Shown: positions 34,518 to 45,950 of the stretch, one piece after another
Layout: each line of letters begins with the position of its first letter
How positions within the stretch are numbered: position 1 is the first letter of the stretch
From: Rhizophagus clarus
Taxonomy: Eukaryota > Glomeromycota > Glomeromycetes > Glomerales > Glomeraceae
Assembly (NCBI GenBank): GCA_015698045.1
Contig: BLAL01000068.1
Location: 1,178,001 to 1,242,000 of the forward strand
Direction: 5' to 3'
DNA: 64,000 nucleotides
The notes under the pieces: generated by a model
What the model saw: the letters and a program-made list of their open reading frames with translations, nothing else
Database searches by the model: none
Told to the model about the DNA's origin: nothing
Translations under genes and position numbers: made by a program

Positions 34518-35276
34518 TCATTCTTCCTTGCGTAACCTTCCTTTCTTAGTGGGAGGTTCGTAAAATGAACATTCAAAAGTTGTAGATCGTCCTAAAAAAT
34601 TCAATTCGCTTGATCCATTGTATCGTCTTTTTAAATTATCGTTTCCGGTCAAGATACCAATTCCTCCTTGACCCGTATCAATACAGTCAATTTCACGTTG
34701 AAGAGAGTTAAACGTAACATGATCTGGAAAAGAAAAATTAAATGTCTCATGGTTGTTTTCAAATACGTTGGCTGAAGTTGGCGGAATGTTAGAGGTTGGG
34801 CATATTTGAACATTAGAAGTTTGGAAGGTTGAAACTTGATCGTGCAAAAATTGTTGCTGATGTTGCGATTGTTGCGATTGTTGCGATTGTAAACGAACAT
34901 TTATTCCTTCATCACGATTCCTTCTAGATACTGATTTTAACTGCTCTGTTTTGGAATTGATGAAACTGCACAAGTCTTGCACCGATATGAACGCGTCCCG
35001 CCCATCTCCACCTGTTTGTCTTCTTTGTTGAACACTAGGATGGGAAGAAACGAAGCCCATTAAATCTTGCAGACATTGTTCATATCCAGTGTTATGATAT
35101 TTCGTTTTTTGATTCAAAGAGGTTTTGTAGAGTTGTGCAACAGACTCGGCAGCTACACGGAAGGACGCCATTAGCGCCTCTTCAGGTGATTCTTCAGGAC
35201 GTTCTCTAATATCGGGTGCCTGGTCAGAATGTTCCATACTGTTGCGTAAATTATAATTTCTTACTACTTGTGGCAC
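34518..35276 (-). CDS. DUF4588 / HAPSTR1-like protein
   Basis: Single exon, 252 aa. The N-terminal half contains EEALMASFRVAAESVAQLYKTSLNQ and a following YEQCLQDLMGF segment, then RDAFISVQDLCSFINSK. This resembles the DUF4588 family to which animal HAPSTR1 (HUWE1-associated stress-response protein) belongs: SFQ.AA.AV.QLYK followed by a G.Q.C..L..W and an IR.EDL..FL. That assignment is recognition by pattern, moderate confidence. The centre is Gln/Ser-rich, encoded by a short TTGCGATTG triplication at 34864-34890. The C-terminus ends in basic PPTKKGRLRKEE, a possible nuclear localisation signal. Initiation at the first ATG is assumed; MEHS, 13 codons in, is an alternative. It is divergent from SF1. 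Confidence 0.68.
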   Translation of the reverse strand: MPQVVRNYNLRNSMEHSDQAPDIRERPEESPEEALMASFRVAAESVAQLYKTSLNQKTKYHNTGYEQCLQDLMGFVSSHPSVQQRRQTGGDGRDAFISVQDLCSFINSKTEQLKSVSRRNRDEGINVRLQSQQSQQSQHQQQFLHDQVSTFQTSNVQICPTSNIPPTSANVFENNHETFNFSFPDHVTFNSLQREIDCIDTGQGGIGILTGNDNLKRRYNGSSELNFLGRSTTFECSFYEPPTKKGRLRKEE

Positions 35277-35660
35277 GTTTCAACAGTAAAATAATTGTTA
35301 ATATTAAACGAATATAAAGAATACACAGAATCACGAGTGCTCTAAGGTAAAATATAGTTTTAATGGAGTTAAACGTCTCCCAAAAAAAACCTATTTTACG
35401 CATTAACGCGATTTAATAAAAGTCGAAAGTACATAACTACTCTCACCAGAGCTTTTCCTAGCTCAACAAATTTCAACAATTTTCTGATGGTAAAGTAAGA
35501 TTTGAGCAACTTCTTTTTTTCCTTTTGCACTATTTATTAGTAAACGTTGCATCACATGATTAATCGCAACCATTACAAATAAGTTGCACAATAGCCATCG
35601 GTATAACCTTGATTTTCACGTCATTTGTGTTTTGTGAAGGTTTCATTCAATACTTTCGTA
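35277..35660. promoter_or_regulatory. Bidirectional promoter region, HAPSTR1-like gene / SF1
   Basis: 384 bp between divergent start codons. CATCACATGATTAATCG near 35551 and a TTTTTTTCC tract near 35515 stand out, but no defined factor site can be claimed. Confidence 0.4.
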
Positions 35661-38164
35661 ATGTATAAGCCTTCGACAATCACCGGTACAAATAATATTC
35701 CTTTGGGAAAAAGGAGGCTAGGAGGAGGCTCCAATGAAGAAGCCGAGGATTTAGCTGAAAAAAAATTAGAATCTATTGGAAATTCTCTCAAAAGAGCAAA
35801 GGAAGAAAACGATCAACAAACAGGTATAAATTTGATTGACCAGGTCATCTAGAACTTGTTCCCTTTTGTTTTCAAATACCCGTTTGTATTAAAGAAAAAA
35901 AGGACTTAAATTCTATATATTATTTACCATAATTCTTAGCGAGTAACATTATATTGCTTACTGCTTTTGCTTTTGATTTCTTCTATGAATAAACTTACTA
36001 CGTATTAATTATTGCCATTTAAAACGTAATGATTGACAGGGCAATCAAAAAATTTAACAGATTATTTATGTTCTAACAAAAATTTCATATACTAACAATG
36101 TGCAAAATTGTGTTTCGTTATTTGCTATTCACTTAATTTTTTTTTTCCTATGAAAATCTGAACTCTGTAAATCGTACCATACCGTTACGTCAACTAACTG
36201 GAATATTTCAGATGGAGCCACTGAGGAACGCAGGCGCAAAAGAAGAAGCAGGTGGGGTGGGGAAGAAACAAAGGTCGATATAGGTGTGCCAACTGCTATT
36301 ACCTACAATATGTCAAAAGAGCAATTGGATACGTATTTGTGTAAGTTGCTTTAGTGTATCTCTAATTTATAATTTATTTCTAATTAATGAATCATTTTTT
36401 AGTGCATATGAGATTAGAAGAAATTGGACGAAAATTAAGACTAGGGGATTATGTTCCACCAGAAAAAGAGAGGTATTTAATTTTTCTTTTAAAAAAAAAC
36501 CTTTTTTTTTCGTATATTATTTAACTAATATTCATTGTTAATTGAAAGATCACCGTCTCCAGAACCAATTTACGATTCTCAGGGCAAACGTGTTAATACC
36601 AGAGAGTATAGATATCGCAAAAAGTTGGAAGATGAGAGACACAAATTAATCGAAGAGGCCGTACGAAGAAACCCCGACTTCAAACCTCCCGCTGACTACA
36701 AAAAACCTACAAAAGTGCAAGATAAAGTGTATATCCCGGCTAAAGAATTTCCTGAAATTAATTTTATTGGTCTATTAATTGGTCCACGTGGAAACACCCT
36801 TAAAAAAATGGAATCAGAATCCGGCGCCAAAATCAGTATCCGTGGTAGAGGAAGCGTAAAGGAAGGGAAAAGTAGGACAGATGCGGCTGCTAATGCAAAT
36901 CAAGAAGAAGATTTACATTGCTTAGTAACTGCAGATGCTGAAGAAAAAGTTGCTAAAGCAGTAAAGATGATCAATAAGATTATTGAAACGGTAAATTTAT
37001 TTTATTCTCTTTCAATAATAATTTTATATATAATTCATTCTCTGTTAATGATTTTTACAGTCTGCTTCGGTCCCTGAAGGTCAAAATGAACTTAAAAGAC
37101 AACAATTACGTGAATTGGCAGCTCTAAATGGTACACTTCGAGACGATGAAAATCAAATTTGCACTAATTGTGGTGCTACTGGACATCGCAAGTACGAATG
37201 CACAGAAACTCAGAATTTCACTATTAATTTGACTTGTCGAATTTGTGGAGGTCATGGTCACACAGCTAGGGATTGTATGGAACGAAATAATCCTGAGGCT
37301 CTACAACAAGCCAAACAGAGAGATCAAAAATTGGATAGCGAATATTTGAGTTTAATGGCTGAATTAGGAGAAAATGTTGAATCATCAAGAAGTAATGAAC
37401 CTGGCGTTAAAGTGGTATGCATAAACATTGTTAAGCACAACATAATATGATCCAACCATTTTAACTATTCTATTTAAATACAGGGTCATTATGGACCTGT
37501 TGGCGGTTCTAAACCTCCATGGGCATCTCATCCAACTTTAGGTTCTCCTACTGCACCACCTTGGGCTTCAAAACCAGCAGTAACTGCATCTAATGCACAT
37601 CCCGGAACTAGCACTTTACCGCCTTGGCAACAACCAAATATTCCACCACCTCCAGGTATTCCCATTTTAAATTTAATTCGCAATGTTAAAGTCCAATACT
37701 TATACAAATCTTGAAATTATAATAGGATTGGGTAACGCCCCACCTCCTCCAGGATTATCAACAACTTCAACACCCTGGAATACCGCAAAATCTACTACTT
37801 ATCCACCACCACCACCAGGATCTTCTTTGTATCCTCCTGCCCCAAATGTTTCCATGTATCCTCCACCTCCTGTTGCAGCATCAAGTTATGCGTACACATC
37901 TTACAACAATTCTAGTTATGGTGCTACCTATGGTACAACTTATTCAACAGCTACAGCTGCTGCTGCTGCAGGATATCCGCCCCCTCCACCTTCCACGGCT
38001 CGATGGGTAAATGTTATCTCGAATTTTTATTAATCACTTTTTTGTAACATACTACTTACTTTCCTTAATTTCCAACAAAGCAACAGCCACCACCTCCCCC
38101 TTCTGCTCCTGCCCCACCACCACCACCACCACCAACTCAACCTCCACCCCCACCACCGAAATAA
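35661..38164 (+). CDS. MSL5: Branchpoint-bridging protein (splicing factor SF1/BBP/Msl5)
   Basis: Eight exons (35661-35823, 36212-36340, 36403-36472, 36549-36990, 37061-37414, 37484-37655, 37726-38006, 38081-38164) encode 564 aa. It binds the intron branchpoint during early spliceosome assembly with U2AF. Domains in order: a basic RRKRRSRWG tryptophan-containing U2AF-ligand-like motif (about 60-70); the SF1 helix-hairpin region with [20 protein letters not shown] and [15 protein letters not shown]; and the KH-QUA2 domain with the GPRG loop at 199-202. Two CCHC zinc knuckles follow (Cys302-Cys315 and Cys327-Cys340), then a proline-rich tail with PPPPPG runs. A frame continues upstream of 35661 without ATG, so 35661 is taken as the start. 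Intron 1 (388 bp) has a near-consensus branch sequence ACTAAC at 36193-36198, the very element this protein recognises. Confidence 0.96.
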
Positions 38165-38518
38165 ATCTATAATCTCCTTTTTCATTCTGTTACTAACCAA
38201 TACCAATTGTTGCTGTTTGACAGCAAACATATTTTTTTAATCACACTAATTTCCAATCAAATTCGATTTTAAAATTCAGGGTTATTTTATTTTTGAAAAA
38301 TATTTTATATAACCTTAGGTATTTTACTAACAATTATTCAGACATTTTATAATCTTATACAGGCGCTATATTTATATAGGATAAAATAAAGGCAATAAAT
38401 ACAATCCTATTATTATTTGACAATTTTTTTCGATAAACAAGCTTTTAACTTAAAATAACCGGTGATGATTATCACCGGTTTCAGTAGGGTGTCCAGCAGA
38501 ATTAGCATTATCATTTCG
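38165..38518. other. SF1 3' flank with a perfect 10-bp hairpin
   Basis: Contains AACCGGTGAT (38457-38466), loop GATT, and its exact complement ATCACCGGTT (38471-38480). It lies about 295 bp past the SF1 stop and only 40 bp past the 3' end of the next minus-strand frame. No other feature seen. Confidence 0.6.
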
Positions 38519-38722
38519 TTACGCGATTTCGAAATATGATGATATTCTTTTGTTCTGTTTAGAATATAAAAACAATCTAATACCGCCTAGAATTAATAAA
38601 ATTTCTGCCAAAATTATAAAAACGCATATTTTATTTATAGTATTTCGCAACATATTTCTGGACAACGGGTGGACATCCTTATTATTGCCGATCATTTTGC
38701 CAATCATTTTGTTAAACATCAT
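38519..38722 (-). CDS. Possible small single-pass membrane protein, 67 aa
   Basis: An uninterrupted frame with a polar N-terminal 30 residues, one hydrophobic span (ICVFIILAEILLILGGIRLFL, about residues 32-52) and a basic C-terminal flank (YSKQNKRIS). The positive-outside-the-span pattern resembles small mitochondrial or ER membrane proteins, but no family is recognised. The span is entirely coding-like, yet the frame is short and lies at the border of the repeat-rich region. A plus-strand frame over the same bases is its mirror. Confidence 0.38.
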   Translation of the reverse strand: MMFNKMIGKMIGNNKDVHPLSRNMLRNTINKICVFIILAEILLILGGIRLFLYSKQNKRISSYFEIA

Positions 38723-39004
38723 TTGTTGCTGATTCTACTATATATAGAGATAAAATAATTTTGATTTGATTATATTCAGGATTAAAATAGTTGAAATTAG
38801 CCGAAATTACATTATATCTTTTGATTTTTATAATTAATAAATAATATGAAAATTGATTTTAATATCTAGTGATTGGATTTTAATAAAATATACACCATTA
38901 AATTCATTTCAATATGGGATTTGAATGGTGTTAAAATCATTGTAATTGGATTAGTATTGATTAAACTAAAATTTTATATTATTTACCATAAAATCGTGAA
39001 AAAT

Positions 39005-39061
39005 AATAAGCACCCCTTTTTTGCAATCACGTGATCACCAAAATTGATAGGGGTGCTTATT
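39005..39061. repeat. Hairpin: 13-bp inverted repeat around a CACGTG core
   Basis: AATAAGCACCCCT (39005-39017) is repeated in exact inverse as AGGGGTGCTTATT (39049-39061). The 31-base spacer contains a self-complementary ATCACGTGAT at 39027-39036. The arms look like transposon terminal inverted repeats placed head-to-head. Confidence 0.8.
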
Positions 39062-39110
39062 TTTGTGATTTTTTTTTATCTCTTAATTTTTTTTTTTATA
39101 TATTTACATG

Positions 39111-39321
39111 TCTAAAGAACATGCTTTTTCTTAAAAAAATGATGAACAAAAAAGTTGGTGTAAAAAAAAGAACTTCATATTCAATTGAAAAAAAATTGAT
39201 AGTAGTTAAATATGCTCTAATAAACAGAAGGAATGCTGCATCAAGACATTTTGATTTAATCACTAATTCGGCTATGATCGGCACCAAATTTCATATCAAT
39301 TTTAGAGTGATCTACATATAA
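39111..39321 (+). pseudogene. Helix-turn-helix transposase N-terminus relic
   Basis: The frame encodes KKRTSYSIEKKLIVVKYAL followed by NRRNAASRHFDLI, the typical start of Pogo/CENP-B-like or similar transposases (a Psq-type helix-turn-helix: basic, Y-S-x-E-x-K, then A-A-x-R-x-F). It stops after about 60 residues with no catalytic domain, so it is a truncated relic. The adjacent inverted repeat (39005-39061) is probably its terminus. Confidence 0.5.
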
Positions 39322-39627
39322 TTTATTAGTATTTTCGTATAATACATATTAAGATGGTAAATGAAAAATTATTAAGAATATACAAACAAGCCACAGTATT
39401 TTACGTGCACCTGCAAAAAAGATCAGAGAATCACAAAAAAAAAAAATAATAAAATGTTTATATACTCAAAAAAACTTACCCTTTAGGCGATCACTGATTT
39501 CTAGATCTTTATAAATTATGTACATAATAGAACAACGAAAAAAACTTTTTTTCATATAAACTATGAACTTTTTATGCTAATATAAGCTTTATTATTATTT
39601 CATATAAATTTTATTACACAATATAAA

Positions 39628-41110
39628 CTATATAATATTAGAGGCTTCAGCCTCTTCTAATACATGCTCTGACATATGTATTTTGAATGAAGCTGCTGTT
39701 CTAGCGATCCAATTATGAATAGTAGAAGTTTTTGAAATATCTTCTTTACTAATTTCACCCTGGTTTGCTTGGCACATAAGTTCATTATACATCTCTTGTG
39801 CATTCATTTTTTTCCTCTTATCTACATTACTGTTAAGGAACATTGTTGTAAGTAGTGCTTTGATTTGTTCTGAAATTGGTTTTATATCCTGTTTTTGAAT
39901 ACTTTTTTGATGTTCTTTTAGAGCCCACACAGCAAAAAAATATTTGAATACTGATAGAAAATACAAAAAATTTTTACTCCTCTATGTTTTTTTTTAAGGT
40001 ACTAATATAGGATAAATTAGTTACTTTTTTGTTTTCATCATACATTCTGGATCATTTGTCAAATCTGACGTTTCCATTATATTCTCAAGAATATTCTTAT
40101 TTTTTTCATTATGGAATTTTTAGCCTCTATAATTAGACACTATAAAGCATATATATTTATGATAGCTTGGGAAATATTTTCTTTATCTAATAAATCTATT
40201 CAAGAGTAAACATGCATACAGTTATTGGAAAATAATAATTCAAGAATAACGAGTAATACCTGAAAGTCTTGACATAGGCACAGTTCATAGTTTTAATGGA
40301 TTTGTATGATATGATGCAATTGGTTGAGGTTTTTCTATTGCTCTTTTCACTATTTTTGTGATTTTTTCTGGCAAAAAACAATGTCACAAACTAGTATATG
40401 GTAATACACATGCTAAAATATAGCCAACTTCTTCACCTTCAACTGGTCATCTCTATTCATTCCAGTTGGATATTCCAACTATAGTTCCAATTTTTTTTTC
40501 TCTTTTTCCATATTAATTCCTAAAAGAGAAAAAAAAAGTATAAGAAAGAATAATCTATTTGATTTTATAATAGTTAGTAACATACAAATCATTTTTACAG
40601 TTAGGTTCTAGATACGCTATATGAGTTCCAGCTAAAGTTTGAATGGCATTTTCAATATCTTATCCTTCTGTAATCTTATATTCCAAACAAACATACCATT
40701 TCATTGCGTGAATAAGCTGAAAAGGATCAAAAAAAAAAGAAAATTAATAATTCTAAATATAATAAAAAGTAAGTAGTATTATAACAAACCTGAGCATGAT
40801 GAGAGTTAATCATTGTCTTTACCTCACCAGCTTTTAGAAACATCCATTTTCGAATTTCAATTTCATACTAATTATACCAATATGATAAAATTATCATCAA
40901 TTTGCTATTGTTATAATGTGGATCATTATCTAAAATTATCAAAACCCATCTAGGTTTTTTTTTCAAATTTTCTAACGCTGTATGCAATAATGATGCTGTG
41001 AACTATGCATCTTGTTTTGTATCATTGGACTAATGGTCAAAAGCTTCTATGTTTAGAGTATTATCATCATTTTTCGTATATACTAATACTGAATATAGCG
41101 TCTACCCCTT
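39628..41110 (-). pseudogene. Decayed transposon-encoded gene, minus strand
   Basis: The intact 3' part (39628-39966) encodes an all-helical stretch with KMNAQEMYNELM and TIHNWIARTAASFK. The latter resembles a DNA-binding or dimerising tail seen in fungal repeat families. Upstream (to about 41,110) the minus strand keeps coding character in fragments: a segment reading HAMKWYVCLEYKITEG at 40,660-40,715 and PRWVLIILDNDPHYN near 40,920-40,955. These are separated by stops and frameshifts. It is probably a transposase or other repeat-family protein; the Asp-containing ILDNDPH could be a remnant of a DDE site, which is speculative. Confidence 0.45.
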
Positions 41111-41479
41111 TTTCTAAAAAATGCAGCTTTCGTTTCCTGCGATGATTGCAGAAGTATTTTCATTTTGAAATCTACAATTATCAATGCACCATCTAGATTA
41201 AGCTCTTGAAAATTAACATTGAATTGGTAATTTAAATATGTTTTTCATACATGATGAGCAAGAAAATAGATTAGATGTTTTTCATAATTTTCTAGATTAT
41301 CATGATGTTCTAATGGAAGACTTTTATACAATAATTCAAAAAATAAAAAAAAATTTTTATATATCTTGATGAGAAAAATTAGTCTCCAAATGCATGGGAA
41401 AGATAATGAGCAATGCATGACGAATGGCATGCTTTTCCAGTTGAATCAATGGATAATTTTAATGAAAAATCTTTTTTGA

Positions 41480-41640
41480 GGTATTGTCAGATAGTGGTTA
41501 GATCTGGATATCTGTCTATTTGCATTTATCTAATCTGTGACTAAAAGGTTGGATACAGATAAGTTATTACAGATATTTTGGCTATCCTAAATTTATCTGT
41601 GTTATCTGTAAATACAGATAAATCTGTTATTTGTTATATA
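41480..41640. repeat. ATCTG-rich subterminal repeat block, left (partner 46,110-46,256)
   Basis: Dense ATCTG/CAGAT words in both orientations. The block opens TAGTGGTTAGATCTGGATAT near 41,495. A matching block at 46,110-46,256, read inward on the minus strand, opens TAGAAGTTATATCTGTGGAT. The two bracket copy A of the mini-exon element. A third such block is at 58,390-58,560. Such blocks are typical ends of hAT-like elements. Confidence 0.55.
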
Positions 41641-41879
41641 TAACAAATATTTTATGCCAAATAATCATTTTAAAAAAAATAATAAATTTTATAAAAATTT
41701 TGAACTGCCGAAATTGCATATAATCTTGGCATTCATTACTAATCCAATTTTTATATGACTTAGATCAGATTAGATAATCTTTTTTTTAGAGCAGCCAAGT
41801 GTTAAAAAAATGGTTTTCCTCCTTTAAATACGGCTCCTGAAATTTGTGGAATAGTAAGTTGTGTTATGAATATAACAGT

Positions 41880-42420
41880 AATAGTTCTTTTAATATAAGA
41901 ACATTAACTAATGTTCTTTTCTTTTTTTTTGCAGGAATAGGTTTTTTTGCAATTGACACATGACCCTTTGAAGTAATGTGAGAGGGAAGAATGTTAAAGA
42001 TTCTTTTTAATATAAGAACATTAACTAACATTCTTTTCTTTTTATAGGTACGAACCAGCTTTTATTTTTAAAGAAAGTTTACCAGCTTTAGAATTTTCTT
42101 GGCTTGGCTTATTGCAGCTCACTTTGGCTTGAGCTAGATTTTTTTTTTTTAAGCTGAGTTGGCTTATGTGGAACACTAGCTTGTAATTTTCTTTTCATAG
42201 AGTCAATTTGTTTCAATTTCTCAATTTTGATATTTTATTTAAGAAGCAACTATTATTTATTTTTTTTTTTTACTTTTAGAATGCTGGAGTCTTTGACAAA
42301 TCCAGACTTGAAGATATATAGTATACATGAGAATTTTACTTAATTGCTTTAAAGAAATGTGTTAATATTTCTTTTTTTTACTTTTAGAATACCAAATTCT
42401 TGGATAAACAGTGCAGCATC
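41880..42420 (+). repeat. Four exon-like blocks with repeated acceptor context, plus strand
   Basis: A block reading AAGAACATTAACTAA.(A)TTCTTTTCTTTTT occurs at 41,898-41,935 and 42,013-42,047. Each copy runs into an acceptor (TTTGCAG or TTATAG). Two more blocks begin TTTACTTTTAGAAT (42,270-42,283; 42,377-42,390). They resemble the intron part of the mini-exon array, but on the other strand. Confidence 0.45.
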
Positions 42421-42439
42421 TTAAAGTATATTAATATGT

Positions 42440-45400
42440 CATTGGGAAAAATTTTGGTCTGCAGATCTGCGCAATTCTGCAAAATCCAATTCTACGCAGA
42501 TCTGAGAACATGCCGATGCGCAGCACTGAAAATTTCATGGATTTCTGCACAATTCTGCAAACACAAAAAAATCTGCGAAAATTTTCAAAAACAAATCTGC
42601 GAAATTTTTTAAAATTTTTGACAATTTACAATTATTTTTATCATTAATTAACATCAATTAATTTATTTAATTTATTTAATTAAAGCATTACAAATAAATC
42701 AATTTACTACACTATTAACTACACTATTTCAGGTATTAAATGCACTAAATTTCCCGGTCTTTCTTTCTTTACTTTCACTGTTTCGTTGAAAATGTAAAAA
42801 ACAGTTTTTTCAAGGTTTTTTACCTTTATATTAGGATTGGAACCTTTCTTTCAGTTTCCTGTGTCTGCAAAAAAAAACTAACAAAACTGTTAGTAAACAT
42901 TTTGTTAAATAAAAAAAAAAAACAAAAAAAAAATTAAATTCCATTTACTTTGAAATTCTATCCAGAGACAGGTCAGAAAACCGCAGACCTAAACTAATAT
43001 TTTTCAAAATTTTAATCTTCAAAATTTGTCTGGTAAACGTCTAGAAAGCCGGTGACTTATAAAATAAAAAATGAAACAATTAGTTGATGTTTCGTTTAAA
43101 AAAAAATAATAAATTTAAATTTTCAAAGGTAAATACCTTCGAATTCCTCTAGAAGACCTCTGGAAATACGCAAATCTAAAAAATAAATTTAAAATGTTAA
43201 TTAACATTTCATTGATAAAAAATTTTTTTTATCTTCGGAATGATACCTGGTTCGCCGCGAGATAGGAACTATCTAAAAAAAATAAAAATAAACATTATTT
43301 AACGTTCGTTGAAATAAAAACAAGATAAAAAATAATTTTTTTTACCTTCAGTCTGCTTTAAGTTCCAGACCTAAAAAAAAGAAAAATAAAATGAAACATT
43401 AGTTTCATTTCGTTTCATAAAATAAAATATTATTTCAAGGTTTTTTTACCCTCGAAATAACTCGGTCCACTTCTTCTGAACCTAAAAAAGAAAGAAAATG
43501 AACATTAGTTAACGTTCGTTGAAATAAAAGTAAAAAAAAATTATTTTTTTTTTTACTTATAGTAGTCCACCTATAAAGGACTTCCAGACCTAAAAAATAA
43601 AAAAATGAACATTAGTAATGTTCGTTTAAATAAAACAAAAAAAAATAATAATTTTCAAAGATTAATTATACCTTCGAAATACCATAATAAAATTAAAGTA
43701 AAAAAAATTGTTTTTTTTTACTTAATAGTCTGTCTCGAAATGAAGTTTCAGATCTAAAAAAAGGAGAAAAGCAAAACGTTACTAACGTTTCGCTAAAATA
43801 CAAAAAAAAAATTATTTTTTTTTCTTTACTTAATAGTCCACCTCAAAATAAAGTTCCAGACCTTAAAAAAAAGAAGAAAAGCAAAATATTAGTAACATTT
43901 TACTAAAATACGAAAAAAAAATCTTTTTTTTTTTTACTTACAGTGGTCCATCTCGAAGTGGAGTTCCAGACCTAAAAAAAGAAGAGAAGCGAAACGTTAC
44001 TAATGTTTTGCTAAAATACAAAAAAAAATATTTTTTTTTTTACTTAGTGGTCTGCCTCGAAGTGGAGTTCTGGACCTAAAAAAAGAAAGAAAAGCGAAAC
44101 GTTACTAATATTTTGCTAAAATATAAAAAAAAAATGTTTTTTTTTTACTTAGTGATCTGCCTCGAAATGGAGTTTCAGACCTAAAAAAAGAAGAAAGTAA
44201 AACGTTACTAATATTTCATTAAAATACAAAAAAAGAGCTTTTTTTTTTACTTACAGTAATCTGTCTCAGAATGGAGTTTCAGACCTAAAAAAAAAGAAAT
44301 ACAAAATGAAACATTAACATTTTGTAAAATATATAAAAAAAAAATTATTTTCACCTTCGAATACTTCGGTCCATTTCGAATTGGAGTTCCGGACCTAAGA
44401 AAATAAAAGCAAATGTTAATTAACGTTCGTTAAAATAAAAATAAAATAAAAAAATTATTTCAAAATTTATCACCTTTGAAATAACCCAGTCTGTCTTGAA
44501 ATGGAGTTCTGGTCTAAAAAAAAGGAAATACGAAATGAAACATTAACATTTTGTAAAATATATATATAAAAAAAATCATTTCCACCTTCGAATACTTCAG
44601 TCCACTTCGAATTGAAGTTCTGAACCTAAGAAAAATGAAATGAACGTTAGTTAACGTTTGTTGAAAATAAAAAAAAAGGTATTTTTTTTGAAGTTACCTT
44701 CAAAATAAAGTCCGAGCCTGTATATTCAGTGTTCTGGACCTAAAAAAAAGATAAACGAATATTAATTAATGTTTGTTAAGTTAATTTAATAAAAAAAAAA
44801 ATGATTTTAAAGGCCATACCTTCGAAATGTAGAGTCTGGCTAAAATTTCCAGCAAAAACTCATCTTGAAAATGCTGAAACAAGTATAGTTTTGGCATAAT
44901 TTTGTTCACTCATTCCAAAGTCCAGAAGAGCCCTAGTAAAGAAAAAAAGTGAGGGAATGTCAGAAACGTTTCCAAAACAAAAAAAAAAGAAATATGAAAA
45001 AAACATACCTATTTTTTAATTCTGAAGTTCAGAAGAGTTCTGCAAAAGCTGCAAAAGAAATTTTTTTAGATTATCAACTGATCTCTAGGTCATATGACAC
45101 CGCAGAAGCTGATCAGCTACAAACTTTAATGCAGTAACCTTAGTTAGCGACGTTCGTCAAAATAAAAGTAAATTAAATATTTCAAAGTTTATTTTCAAAA
45201 TGGAGGCCAAAACTTGTTTTTCAGTATTCCAGACCTACAAAAAAGGAAATCGAACATTAATGGATGTTTGTTAAAATAAAATTAATAAAAAAAAATTTTT
45301 TTGAAGGTTACCTTTGAAAATTAGCGTTAGCTAACATTTGTTTATAGTCATATGTCCAGAACACCATCGAAAGTACATTTAGGTCTTGTAGAGGGTCTAT

Positions 45401-45950
45401 AAAATAATTCTTTTAGGGAGATAAAAAAGTCTATTTAATAAATTTCAAAGCTTAAAAAACTACAAAAAAAAGATTTTCTTAGGGTATTTTTAGACTTTAA
45501 ATTGAAAGACATTGAAAAAAATTTATTTCTTTGAAGTGTTAAAAAAAATTGTTTTTTTGAAAGATGTTGAAAAAAATTATATTTATGAAAAATGTTGAAA
45601 AAAATTGTTTTCTTAAAGTATTGCGAATAAAAAGTTTGTGTCAAAGGAAATTAAATGTAGAAAATAAACTGGAAGCTTATCAAAGTTTATCATGCAAAGT
45701 TTATCAAATTAAAGAAGAAAATTGTGATAATCTTTAAAGATTTTTGTACGAAGTATTTTTAAAAATCCGCAATTTTGGAGATTATTACAAATCTTTCATA
45801 AAAAAATCTTTGAAAAAAATAAAAAAATAATTTCTGCAGTATTGCGCAGATTCTTAACAAAATTGCATAAAAAAAATGCGGCAATCTGCTAAAATCACAG
45901 ATTACTGCAGATCTGAACTGATATAACTTTCCTGATGGTACTGTATATCA
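42440..45950 (-). mobile_element. Copy A: non-autonomous element carrying the mini-exon-like array
   Basis: Both ends carry short inverted words of the type TCTGCGCAATTCTGC (42,465-42,620 and 45,830-45,915), the usual look of a hAT-like subterminal region. Between them lie a tandem array (about 42,860-44,740), a 111-base block and a unique 1.1-kb arm. The arm and block recur, inverted, in copy B at 61,930-63,130. The 62-codon frame 44949-45137 differs from its mirror in copy B by about four residues, so the copies are recent relatives. No transposase is encoded. The exact ends and target duplication could not be fixed. Confidence 0.6.
42860..44740 (-). repeat. Tandem array of about 17-19 mini-exon-like units (~105 bp period)
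   Basis: Read on the minus strand, each unit is a poly-T tract ending in AG, then a ~30-base block beginning GTC(C/T)(A/G)GAAC, then a GTAAGT-like end and poly-A. The spacer contains CGAAACGTTA.TAACGTTTCG-type palindromes. Good units are at about 43,938-43,972, 44,043-44,078, 44,152-44,183 and 44,255-44,285 (plus coordinates). Toward the left end the units are degenerate. Edge units near 44,360-44,735 have longer blocks of about 40-42 bases with a tail reading CGAAG or TGAAG before the donor. Confidence 0.8.

Noticed and set aside
42400-42612. 70-codon frame with Cys-rich repeats
   Set aside because: It arises from the TCTGCGCAATTCTGC subterminal words of copy A; no protein family.
42440-45950. 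8-bp target duplication for copy A
   Set aside because: The candidates TTAATATG or ATATGTCA (left) and TGGTACTG (right) do not match; the ends remain undefined.
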